From positions 56,833,002 to 56,897,001 of the forward strand of contig OY829542.1 in the NCBI GenBank assembly GCA_963691705.1: a DNA stretch of 64,000 bases. The letters are read 5' to 3'. Under the pieces are notes generated by a model that was not told where the DNA came from, did no database searches, and saw only the letters and a program-made list of their open reading frames with translations. Shown here one piece after another: positions 14,366 through 23,510 of the stretch. The DNA comes from Viola odorata. Lineage: Eukaryota > Streptophyta > Magnoliopsida > Malpighiales > Violaceae. The position numbers and the translations under genes are program-made. Positions within the stretch are counted from its first letter, which is position 1. Every line of letters begins with the position of its first letter.

Positions 14366-14440
14366 GGCTGTCTTTTCGTCTAATTAATCAGCTTTTCCGT
14401 TTAGTTGTTTTAGATAACAATGAACGAGAATCCATGTGGT

Positions 14441-14447
14441 TTTATAG
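14441..14447 (-). promoter_or_regulatory. TATA box of the RLP gene
   Basis: On the minus strand, CCTATAAAACC lies about 76-82 bp upstream of the RLP ATG at 14365. This suits a transcription start about 30 bp further downstream and a short leader. Confidence 0.55.
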
Positions 14448-14583
14448 GCAACAAGAGCAGTATGTATAGAATGCTTAGTCATTCAAGTGGAGTCATCAAT
14501 CATGAAGAAGAGTCAAACATTTCTGTGCCCCGAGAAATACAAAGCACTCTACCCCTTTCTTTACGCAAGCTAACTTATCCATA

Positions 14584-15045
14584 GTTATCAGAATCGGATC
14601 GGACAGCAAAACAAATAAAAAATTTCTAGTTCGATCGAGTTTAAATGGGTTCAACCGGATTGACCCATTGGACTGTTTTAAACCGTTTACATATCGAACG
14701 GTTCAATCTTAGATAATTGAACCGAATTGAACCGGCTGAGTTAATTCCCGTAATGGGCTGGCCCATGCCGGTAATGGGTCGGGACATGTCTGTAATGGAC
14801 TGGCTCATCAAAATTTCAAAAAAGAAATAAAAAAAATACCAAAACGACCTCATTTTGGAGAAAAAACATTGAACTAGCCAGTTCAATCGGGTTCAATCCG
14901 GGTCGTCGGTTGTATAAAACCGGCTGGTTTGAACGGTTGAACCAAGTTCGTATGCATACCGGTCAGATAGCTGAATCGAATTGAAATTTTGAAATTTTGA
15001 AATTTTACAGTTGAACCGGTCGGTCCTGTCCGATTCTCATAACAA
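14584..15045. mobile_element. foldback element with TTATCAGAATCGGA-type ends
   Basis: The left end GTTATCAGAATCGGATCGGA is inversely matched by TCCGATTCTCATAAC at 15029-15043. The interior is rich in GGTTCAA/TTGAACC motifs, like the hAT MITE at 43957-44375. No clean target duplication was found. It is non-coding and lies upstream of the RLP promoter. Confidence 0.5.
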
Positions 15046-15819
15046 TATCATTATATTTGTTGAACAATTACTTACCAACACAACATTTGGTGCAGATATA
15101 ATTAATTTCAATCAAATGAGTTTAATATACTTATGGTTTGTTAAATTCAATCAAGTCCCACCATCATTCACTAGTCAATAATCAAACATTTCTAAGTCAG
15201 GAATGCAAAATTCTTTAGTTAGGCTATTAAATTTGTCTGGAAGATAAAACTGACCTGAAAACGAAAAGGCCGCCAATTTATTGTATCCCATCCCTCACGC
15301 TAGAAAAAATTGTATAAGCTCATTTGCCAGCTAACAAAATGAACAAGGAGGAGTTAATTTTGAGTTACCCAAATTTATTGTTCATTTGATTTTGTACCTA
15401 CCGGATTTGCGTCCCCGGGCCGGGAGCCGGACCCAGTTGTCTTGTGGCTGCCTGATAAGCTTTCCCGGAAACTGCAAGTCGTGTGTGAGTATAAGCGATC
15501 CATCTGTTTGTAATGCAACTTACTTTTCTATTTCATTCGTACGGAATTAATTGTATTTGGCCCACACCAGGGGACTAAGGGCCTAACCCTCGAGTTTTCA
15601 ACTGTAGTTGTTCAAAATGCCAGGCTTTAGTGGTTGATTTCATGAAGATGTTTTGATGAAATCTAAAGATTGCAGAAACAAAAAATACAAGCAAGCAAGG
15701 ACTAGCCCATGGCCAGGGTGGGCTACCGCCCCCTAACCCAATAAAAGAAAAAAATCAACCCAACCCACACCCAAATCCTTTCACTTAAATCCCAAATCAG
15801 CAAATCCTCATTTCCAAAA

Positions 15820-16196
15820 GGGGGAAATAGTTTTTACCACCCCTAAACTATCATCGAAAATCAAAAACCTCTCCTGAACTTCATTTTTTGAAATTCGCCC
15901 CCCTGAACTATTGTTTTTTGGGCAAAAAGCCCCTTCAATGCACATTTTTACAATTTTAAAAATATTATAAAAAATCTTTAAAAAATGTAAAAATTCACGA
16001 AAAAATGTAATTAACCTAAAAATCAAGAAACATTGTCAAAAATTCCAAGAATTCACAAAACAATTGATTTAATTATGGACAGAAGGGACTTTTTGCCCGA
16101 AAACAATACTCCAGGGGGGTGAATTTCAAAAATTGAAGTTCAGGGGAGGTTTTTGATTTTCGACGATAGTTCAGGGGTGGTAAAAACTATTTCCCC
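15820..16196. mobile_element. MULE-type MITE, 377 bp, with 9-bp target duplication
   Basis: The ends GGGGAAATAGTTTTTACCAC and the inverse GTGGTAAAAACTATTTCCCC open near-perfect inverted arms of about 115 bp. TTTCCAAAA occurs at 15811-15819 and 16197-16205. There is no coding content. It sits inside the larger hAT-bounded segment. Confidence 0.85.
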
Positions 16197-16441
16197 TTTC
16201 CAAAATCCCCCTGCAATTCCCCCATTCCAATCCCTGCGAAACCAATTTCAAATCGACAAATCCTCATTTCCCAAATCCCCCCATTCTAATCCCTGCGAAA
16301 CCAATTATAAAGTACCACTTCCAATGGTGAAAGAAACAACCTTCCTATCTCCATTGACAGTTTAGATTCCTCCAACAACATATCCACATCTCTCTCGCGC
16401 ATAACAGATGGGGAGCGTCTACCCACATGGATTGCAGTTTC

Positions 16442-16540
16442 CTGGAAGGCTTGAGCTCTCTGTTTGGATTTGGTTGGGAACCTGTTTTGATAGGATATGC
16501 GAGCGGACTAATATTTGGACTAGTCATTGGTTACATTACC
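16442..16540 (+). pseudogene. RLP 3'-end remnant (transmembrane segment)
   Basis: Thirty-three codons read LEGLSSLFGFGWEPVLIGYA and continue GLIFGLVIGYIT. This nearly copies the transmembrane region of the intact RLP at 11273-14365 (LLGFGWEPVAIGYASG), but on the opposite strand. No LRR coding was found upstream, so it is the relic of a second RLP copy or an inverted partial duplication. Confidence 0.85.
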
Positions 16541-16607
16541 AATCAAAAAAATATATATATTTAAATGAATGAACATATTAATTTACTAAGCAATGTTAAA
16601 CATCAAT

Positions 16608-16687
16608 ACTAGGATGGCCGAGTGGTTGAAGGCGTTAGAATTTTGACATCAATGTCAGAGGGCGTGGGTTCAAATCCCACCACTCAG
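16608..16687 (+). pseudogene. tRNA-Leu-like relic
   Basis: Contains an intact B-box-like T arm (GTGGGTTCAAATCCCAC), an A-box-like D arm (TGGCCGAGTGGTTGAAGGCG) and the AGAGGGCG variable-loop sequence of plant nuclear tRNA-Leu. The acceptor stem ends (ACTAGGA against CACTCAG) pair badly and the anticodon stem is disrupted, so a working tRNA is unlikely. It may be a tRNA pseudogene or the head of a tRNA-derived SINE. Confidence 0.6.
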
Positions 16688-17411
16688 ATATTTTTGGGCA
16701 CTCTAAAATGTCGAGTCAAGCCCATTTTGTTTAAATTGAATTAACTAGATTCTCTTTTTCTTTATTTTGATAAATTAACATGTATTGATATACGATTTAA
16801 ATTTATTCCACTTCTGATATTACTTTTCTTTTCTTTTTCGGCCATGGATTCATGCATGTTTCTGATAACCGAAAAATTTCAAATTGGTTAACTAAATTAT
16901 ATTTTTCCATCCTATAAAATAAATTAACACTTGTACAAATTTATTCATAATATAATATTTTGATATTCATTATATAAAATAATATTTTGCTGATGTATAA
17001 TAATCTATAATGAATCATGCAAGCCGAGTTTAAAACTGGAGAAATACAAATTAGTATTATTTTCTCATTTCTGTGTGCCTCGATGGGTTTGCAATTGCCC
17101 CAAGTAATGGCTATTGCAACCAATATCATTTAGTTCTCTCGTTATTGCTTGAATGCATGAACTCTAAGCTTGTTACTTTAGTTTGTTTTTGTTTCTTCAT
17201 TGACAGTAGTAAACTTCCAAGTTCTTAGATGGTTAGAGAAAAGAATTGGATTGCAACTTGATAAGTTTTACATGCGTATGTGTTGTAGTGCATTTGTTCC
17301 TTGTTGGAGCATATATTGGCAACTTTCTTAATTGACTTGTATTTTTATTGAAATCAGAATGTTACACTGTGTCGTTTTGTGTATTATCTTCCAACGATCA
17401 ATTTGTTATCT

Positions 17412-17559
17412 AGTGACCGATACAAATACTCTTAAGCATTTTTCCAATTTTTCGTTCAGCTCGCTTACCTTCCCTTTAAAATACTCAAAACAAAATTTAT
17501 TCGGGGGTGCTGCCCCCGAACCCCCGCCCCCCTGAATTTAATTCCTGGATCCGTCCCTG
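17412..17559 (+). repeat. terminal hAT right-end copy
   Basis: Parallels 8820-8966, including CTCTTAAGCATTTTTCCAAT, TTTCGTTCAGCTCGCTTACC, GCTGCCCCCGAACCCCC and the terminal GGATCCGTCCCTG. It is followed directly by the CTCATGAA duplication. Confidence 0.8.
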
Positions 17560-17567
17560 CTCATGAA
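17560..17567. repeat. 8-bp direct repeat, right (CTCATGAA)
   Basis: Exact copy of 8486-8493, 39 bp beyond the stop codon of the GYF-domain exon. The insertion therefore seems to have landed in that gene's 3' UTR. Confidence 0.75.
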
Positions 17568-17605
17568 ACAAAATGTCTTGTAAAAACTCTGACTTTTTTT
17601 CCCCT

Positions 17606-18163
17606 TCAAACATCAGGAAATGTTGCCTTACAACTCTGGCCAATAGCATCACTTAGCAAAACCGCCTCCTCCTGCCTCTGCCCAGCTTTCCATACTTTGA
17701 ATTTTGTACCATAAGCACTTGAATCGTTCCACCTATTTAGCATAGCCATGGAGTAAGGCCCAGACTTGAAACCACGTGGAATCACACAGTACCATATAGA
17801 GCAATTTGGGGTTTCAGGGGTTTGCTTACTGATTGGAACAAGTTGGTTCTCCTCTTCACTGTCATTGTCGCTTAACTCAATTACAGTTACTTTCACCTTC
17901 TTGTCTCCAATAACTTCTGGTTCGTTTTGATTTCTGGAAACAGCATTACCAGGCTGGCAATGCTTTCCTAAAAGTCGGGCATTGGGTAGACCCTCAGGTA
18001 TGCATCTAAAAGATTGCCCTGATAAAAGTTCATGAGATGTTTCAGCATATCCGTGATGTACTTGCTGAGAAGATTTATTCCCCTCCATTACAAGAATGCC
18101 ATCATCATTACTATCACCATATGATTGCTGATGCAGTTTACCGCACTCAGATAGTGTTGATTG
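17606..18163 (-). CDS. GYF-domain protein, 3'-terminal exon only
   Basis: The last exon of a larger protein, open from a splice acceptor (AACAG before CAATCAACACTATC, at 18164-18165) to a TGA at 17606-17608, about 185 codons. The C-terminal part carries a GYF-type proline-rich-ligand-binding fold signature: SIWYCVIPRGFKSGPYSMAM followed by LNRW, with W-Y, G, GP and W in the family spacing. An acidic SDNDSEEEN patch precedes it. Plant nuclear proteins combining SWIB, Plus-3 and GYF domains are the nearest family I recognise (inference). Upstream exons are not in the window: Athila LTR sequence begins about 90 bp beyond the acceptor and no SWIB or Plus-3 coding was found past the retroelement block. 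The fragment is probably a truncated gene. Its 3' UTR is interrupted by the hAT-bounded segment. Confidence 0.65.
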   Translation of the reverse strand, partial: QSTLSECGKLHQQSYGDSNDDGILVMEGNKSSQQVHHGYAETSHELLSGQSFRCIPEGLPNARLLGKHCQPGNAVSRNQNEPEVIGDKKVKVTVIELSDNDSEEENQLVPISKQTPETPNCSIWYCVIPRGFKSGPYSMAMLNRWNDSSAYGTKFKVWKAGQRQEEAVLLSDAIGQSCKATFPDV

Positions 18164-18249
18164 CTGTTATAGTGTCTTTTTATGCATGTTTTTCCCTCCC
18201 TTTCAGGTCCAATTTCACGCTTGATACTACTAATTTGGGTTGTTTTCCA

Positions 18250-19769
18250 ACTGTTTTGTAGATTTGGACTAAAGGGAGAAACTTGAGGAAAAGCGTCGTC
18301 TTGGCCTAAACGCATCTTCAGCGTCTTGGCCTAAACGCATCTTCGTCGTCTAGGCATATCCATACTTATTTCGTCGGGACCAAGATGAGATCTTATGTCC
18401 AGACCTAGACGCCGAAAGACGTTTGACAAAAGAGACCAGAACGATTCTAGCCGGATTTTATGCAATATTTCGTTCCCAATCAAGGACTTTCCTTTCCAGC
18501 CAACTGACCCATCTTGTCCCCTAGTGGGGTTGTTTAGGCTATATATAGACCTTTAACTCTTAGAGTTGAGAGGAGGCTTGTTTTTGAGTGTATTTTCTAT
18601 ATTTTAAGTTTTTGATTGATTGTATCCGCCTCTTCAACATTAAGAGTTGTTCTTCCTCTACCTTTCCACAAATTGGAGCCCCAAGCTCCAATTGGTTTTA
18701 ATATATATTTTCATTTTCATCTGCACCTCTTTTCCATTTATGTTGCTCTTTCCATCTGTCTTGTTCATAATTTCTAATATGATTGGCTAAATCCCTTAGT
18801 CTTGGCAGGGGTGTTTTAAGGTTTGCAAGAGGATAGTTGGGAGGTCAAAGTGTTCTTAAAATGTTTTCATTGTTGTATCCGCTTTCTTGCCATCTTATTG
18901 TCATTTTGTGTGAGATTTGTTGGTAGTTTGATCACCTATTTGCTTATTTCTCATGAATATTGTCATTTCCAGGGTAATAACTAACGTGAGGCCATGGAAT
19001 AGAGTAGGCACCTAGCCCAGAGTCACCATGTCGTTTGGTCCAATCTGTCTAGGGCAAGAAACCAGTTAGGGCAGACTTCTCAGTGTCCAGCTCTAGACGT
19101 GTCTTCTCTCCACTTCACGGGCCTGCGTGTCTGACCCATAAGCGTACCTTGGGCGCAGTGTCACGGCCACTCCCATAAGCGTACCTTGGGAGTGACTTTT
19201 CTTAAGAAGAGAAGTAGGGGATCCACGTGAAAACAGGATCCCTATAGCACGTCTATGGCGTGAAAACAGTCTATCCTTGCACCAATGACCGACTAGGCCT
19301 CGACGCAATCCACCGTCTACCCCTGCTAAGATTTCCCCTTTACTTGATTTGTTGTCTCTAACTGTTTTGTTATTTCCTTCTTATTTGATATTCTATCTCT
19401 ACTTGATTTAATTTCGTCTTTGCTATATTAATCCGTCTGTACCATTTGCTTCTTCGTCTGCACCACTTCTATTATTGTTCTTCTATTTATTATTTTGTTT
19501 CTCTTATTATTTGTTATTTGCAATTTCATATTGTGTCTCAACATCAACTACCATCGTTGGCTAGATTCGTCTAGGCCAACCAAACCCCCCCAGACTTACT
19601 TTTCTGTCTTGTGCATTTTGCCCTCGTCATACATCTAGGCCAAGATTAAATCTTGTTCTTCACTTTCCCTGTGGTTCGACCCTGACTTGCCGCTATATAC
19701 ATTAATTTGTGCATCTAGCCCATTAGGAATATAAATACTACTTTTGATGCGCGTTTCGACGGCGCATCA
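18250..19769 (+). repeat. Athila-type 5' LTR (left border approximate)
   Basis: About 1.5 kb ending ...GGCGCATCA, followed by the primer-binding site. Contains a TATA box (18540-18547) and a direct repeat of GTCTTGGCCTAAACGCATCT near 18300-18345. The right border is set by the CA before the PBS. The left border near 18250 is a guess because no 3' LTR survives for comparison. Confidence 0.65.
18540..18547 (+). promoter_or_regulatory. TATA box in the Athila LTR
   Basis: TATATATA in GGCTATATATAGACC marks the likely U3 promoter of the retroelement. Confidence 0.5.
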
Positions 19770-19774
19770 AATTT

Positions 19775-19792
19775 TGGCGCCGTTGCCGGGGA
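19775..19792 (+). other. Athila primer-binding site
   Basis: TGGCGCCGTTGCCGGGGA follows the LTR end by five bases. It is the standard Athila/plant gypsy PBS type, attributed to tRNA-Asp in the literature. Confidence 0.75.
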
Positions 19793-20065
19793 AAGTATTG
19801 TTTACGGTACTAATTTTTGTCCTTTATTTGTATGACCAGGAGATCTACACCTGATCTTCTACCCCTTGACCACGAACTCACGAAGACAGAGAAAGAATTT
19901 TGAAGACAGGCCAGAGGAGCAACCTCTAGCAAAGTAATTCCTCGTCCTGCCCTTGACAACCAAATCTCTAGTCAGACCAATCCCAACAATCATCTGCGTC
20001 CAGATCCATCCTATCTTCATCCTGCCCTAGACAACCCAACAATTGTCTACCCTGAGACGTTCATT

Positions 20066-21376
20066 ATGGCAGACCCTCCACAAACCATTGAGGACCTCAA
20101 TGGTGCCCTTGAAACACCCAATACTTGTATCGTTTGGCCCACGGTTGCCCATGACTGGACGCTCAAGTCCGCAGTCATGCACCATCTTTCCCTCTTCCGT
20201 GGCGTTTCCAAGGAAAATCCTCATCGCCACCTTCAACAACTTCACTCAATATGCGACGCCATGAAGCCGCCCAATGTTAGTATTGAGCACGCCAAACTCC
20301 GAGCCTTCATGTGGTCTTTGAAAGATGATGCCCTAGACTGGTTTTATGATCTACCCCCAAATTCCATCAATTCTTGGGCAGAAATGTCAAAATCCTTCAC
20401 TGAAAAATATTACCCATCAGAAATGGCTAATGTGACTCGCAAGCAGTTGGTGTCTATAGTCCAGAGGAAAGAAGAAGATTTTGGCCAATACCATGAACGC
20501 TACAAAAAGATGCAAGCTATGTGCCCCTCACATAACCTTACCGAGCACACCCTAATCCAGTATTTTTGTGAAGGTCTCAAAGGCCGTGACAAGGCATTGC
20601 TCAATGCCGCTGCTAATGGTGCTATCACTAGACTCACCCCTGCTACCGCGAAGGCCACCATTGAGTTAATGACAAGAGATTGCATACCTGAGGAAAACAA
20701 TCATCCAGGGCAAGATGCCCAAGTTGCCGCGATGCAGACCCAATTAACAGCTATGATGGGCATGCTTCAGAATATGGCCCCTGGACAATCAGTTCAGGTC
20801 AAGGCTTGTCAGATTTGCAACTTGACCGACCATCCAACAGATGCGTGCCCCCATATCCCTGATGAGATCCAGAGTATCAATGCCATTGGTAATTACAATC
20901 AGGCCCCATATGCACAAAACTACAATCAGGTGTGGAGACCACAAAACTCCGGTTGGGGCAGCCATCAGCAAGCGTCTAGCCCAGGACAATCGATGCAACA
21001 TAATCAGTACATGAATCAGACCCAGCCACCTTTCAATGTCCAAAATTTCAGGCATAGATCTACCCACCCCAACAACCAACAATCTTTCTATCAAGCCAAT
21101 CAGGGCCAGACCTCCAATTCTTCTGCCCCACCGGTTGCTGAGGTAGCTCACTATAGGAACATCATTACTGATCTACAAAAACAAATGAGCATCATGGTCG
21201 CGAACATGAAGGAATTGAAAAACAAGGGCAGATTGCCGCCCCAGACAGAGGCAAATCCGAAGCACGAAGCTTGTGCTATGACGCTTCGTAGCGGTCTTGA
21301 GCTACCAACTAGAGAACATCTGATAACAAATCATGACAATCTCAAGACCAGGGGGGGCACCTTTTTTGAGCCGTGA
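20066..21376 (+). CDS. Athila-type gag (truncated ORF)
   Basis: A 436-codon ORF with a retrotransposon gag domain (RAFMWSLKDDALDWFYDLPP, SWAEMSKSFTEKYYPSEMAN, FGQYHERYKKMQAMCPSH) followed by a CCHC zinc knuckle CQICNLTDHPTDAC (C-x2-C-x4-H-x4-C) near residue 250. It also has a Q/N-rich linker and the MTLRSG motif that precedes protease in Athila elements. The ORF ends by running into foreign LTR-like DNA just after the GGGGGGG run (21352-21358). Gag would form the virus-like particle of the retroelement. It is not a host gene. Leader coding between 19800 and 20066 is not clearly open. Confidence 0.85.
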   Translation: MADPPQTIEDLNGALETPNTCIVWPTVAHDWTLKSAVMHHLSLFRGVSKENPHRHLQQLHSICDAMKPPNVSIEHAKLRAFMWSLKDDALDWFYDLPPNSINSWAEMSKSFTEKYYPSEMANVTRKQLVSIVQRKEEDFGQYHERYKKMQAMCPSHNLTEHTLIQYFCEGLKGRDKALLNAAANGAITRLTPATAKATIELMTRDCIPEENNHPGQDAQVAAMQTQLTAMMGMLQNMAPGQSVQVKACQICNLTDHPTDACPHIPDEIQSINAIGNYNQAPYAQNYNQVWRPQNSGWGSHQQASSPGQSMQHNQYMNQTQPPFNVQNFRHRSTHPNNQQSFYQANQGQTSNSSAPPVAEVAHYRNIITDLQKQMSIMVANMKELKNKGRLPPQTEANPKHEACAMTLRSGLELPTREHLITNHDNLKTRGGTFFEP

Positions 21377-21958
21377 AGACCCTTTAGCTTTGACCCTGAA
21401 AATCCTGACGGCCTTCTCCCAGGCCAAATAGCACATTTCGACGGCTCCTTCTCCCAGGCCAGCCGACGACCCTCTCTCAGGCCCTTCTCCCAGGCCGAAT
21501 AGCACATTCCGACGGCTCCTTCTCCCAGGCCAAATATGAGTTCCCGACGGCTCCTTCTCCCAGGCCAAATATTACTTACCTATGGGCTCTAGTCAACAAA
21601 GGCTTGCCAAAGGAATATTACAGCTGGGCACTGGCCCACTTAAAGGCATCACTAACACACATCCCAATCCCACGGAAAGCGTTGGCTATATTTAATAACA
21701 TGAGAATCTCCCTTTACAGCAAGGGAGCATTATGATGATAATGATGAAGGTCTATGGTGGGACCTCCACCACCCATGAGTTTGAGCTATAAAGAAGGCTC
21801 AAGGCTAAGCAAGAAAGGAGGACAGACACAGATTGAGAGAGAGAACCACGGCATGATGCTGGTAAACTCTCAAAACCCATTAAGCATATTATTCCTGTAT
21901 TAGCTCCGATCTAACTTGATCTTCGGAGGCTCTACGCCGGATCCTCCGGCGCTTTGCA
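21345..21958 (+). repeat. solo-LTR-like insertion between Athila gag and protease
   Basis: About 0.6 kb of non-Athila DNA splits gag from protease. It carries three to four tandem copies of CTCCTTCTCCCAGGCC (21410-21570) and a TATA box TATAAAG at 21787. It also has a U5-like stretch (TAACTTGATCTTCGGAG, then CTTTGCAGG) similar to the Tat LTR at 32763-33358. No internal coding region is attached, so it looks like a solo or partial LTR. Exact borders and target duplication are uncertain; GGCAC may recur at both sides. Confidence 0.6.
21787..21793 (+). promoter_or_regulatory. TATA box in the solo LTR
   Basis: TATAAAG about 170 bp before the U5-like motif, a layout normal for an LTR. Confidence 0.4.
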
Positions 21959-23510
21959 GGCACACCCACAGTCAAATACAAGCCAGGTCATCATGGTCAG
22001 CGGAGTCAACACAGAAAAGTCCTACCCCCAGGTCGTAGTTTATCAACATCCTGGCCTAGACGAAGGTCCACCAGTCGAGCCCGAAATCATGCCTAAGAAG
22101 CTCCCCCAAGCCAAGTTCATTGGGCCTAAACTCCCAGAAGTGATGGAGGATCGCATTAGATCTCCAAGGGGGATGGCTCCACGAGGTGACACAAGCCCAC
22201 AAGAATTCACCCAGGAGTATATACACAAGATTCTCGAGCCGCCCTTTCCTCAAAGGCTCGTCAAGACCAAGAAGAAAGAAGAGGATAGTGAAATCCTTGA
22301 TATGTTCAAAAAAGTCATTGTCAATATCCCACTTCTCCAGGCCATCAAAAATGTGCCTCGCTATGCCAAGTTCTTGAAAACACTCTGCACCAACAAATGC
22401 AACTTGACCGGGGTAAACAAGATCAGTGTGGGAGTCCATGTCTCTGCCCTTATCCAACAAAAGATCCCTCCAAAATGCAAGGATCGGGGCATGTTTGTTA
22501 TCCCTTTTACCATTGGGACCGTCAACATAGGCAAGGCTATGTGTGATCTAGGGGCTGACATTAATGTCTTGCCCTTGACGATTTTCAACCGTCTTGGCCT
22601 AGGGCCCCTCGAGCCAACTCCACTTGTTATCCAATTGGCTGATCGCTCCGTAATTCACCCCGAAGGTGTAATCAAGGACGTCTTGGTCCAAGTAGGAGAC
22701 TTCCTATTTCCCGCAGACTTCTATGTCATCGCCATGGAGAATGAAGAATCCGCTAGAGCCACAGATGTTCTTCTAGGGCGACCGTTTTTTGCTACAGCCA
22801 GGGCCAAGATAGATGTTCATGATGCAACTATCTCTCTAGAGTTTGATGAGGAAATCATCAAGTTCAAAATGATGGATGTCATGCGATACCCTTCTGATTT
22901 AGACTCTGATCTCTCTTGTGTGAATTTTGTTGATTTGATTGACCCTCTAGTTGATAAAGTTGCTGACTTAAATTGTTTTGAGCCCTTGCAGGTTGCCCTA
23001 GACAGGAGTATCACTTCAGCATCATTGGACGTCTTGGCCTCGACGATCAATATTCCTCCGGAGCTACATACCATCGTTGCAGCCTTAGAGGAAAAGCAAC
23101 CCCTTGTCGACCCCACTCAACCTGCTATCCCTCTTTATTACGAGGAACACACAAAACTCCCTCCATCCCTTGTGCAAGCACCCACTCTCGAGTTGAAAGT
23201 TCTTCCAATGCATCTCAAATATGCCTATCTAGGTGCAGACGACTCACTTCCAGTTATTATCTCCAATCGTCTAGACCATGCCGAAGAGGCTGAGTTGATT
23301 TCTTTGCTCAAAGAGTTCAAGTCAGCCATGGGGTGGACTATTGCCGATATCAAAGGTTTATCTCCAGATCTATGCACTCATCGGATCCATCTTGAGGACG
23401 CAAGCAAAACGGTCCGCCAGCCTCAGCGACGCCTGAATGAGAAGCTTTTAGGTGCTGTGAAGCAGCCGTTTTATGCGCGGAAATATGCCATTTGGATGCC
23501 GATGGAGTAG
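21954..23510 (+). pseudogene. Athila-type protease and start of RT, truncated into foreign sequence
   Basis: The reading frame contains the pre-protease PPFPQRL motif and the Athila-style aspartic protease: GTVNIGKAMCDLGADINVLP (the active site is D-L-G rather than D-S/T-G, as usual for this lineage) with the second motif DVLLGRPFF. It ends at the very start of reverse transcriptase (RQPQRRLN). From about 23439 the remaining 23 codons belong to the minus-strand Tat element's accessory gene, not to Athila. RT, RNase H, integrase and the 3' LTR are gone. There is no ATG at the track start, because the segment is internal to a polyprotein. The element cannot move by itself. Confidence 0.85.

Larger units (their letters stand above)
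8494..17559. mobile_element. putative composite hAT-like transposon, ~9.07 kb, carrying an RLP gene
   Basis: The left end reads CAGTGACGGATC at 8494 and the right end GGATCCGTCCCTG at 17547-17559. These are inverted copies differing at one of 12 positions. The exact 8-mer CTCATGAA flanks the outer ends. Inside, a second right-end copy at about 8820-8966 is roughly 85% like the terminal 17412-17559 stretch. Its outer flank (GTTCCGGA) does not match the left flank, so the outer ends look like the pair that transposed. The content is a SINA-type relic, an intact RLP gene, an RLP remnant, a tRNA-like relic and two smaller elements. No transposase ORF is visible, so mobilisation would need a transposase in trans. 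The alternative is two independent elements plus a chance 8-bp match or a later rearrangement. Confidence 0.6.

Noticed and set aside
16345..16527. Minus-strand ORF with PNISPLAYP
   Set aside because: It is the reverse reading of the plus-strand RLP remnant, not a protein.
16608..16687. Functional tRNA-Leu gene
   Set aside because: Acceptor and anticodon stems do not pair well enough, despite good D and T arms.
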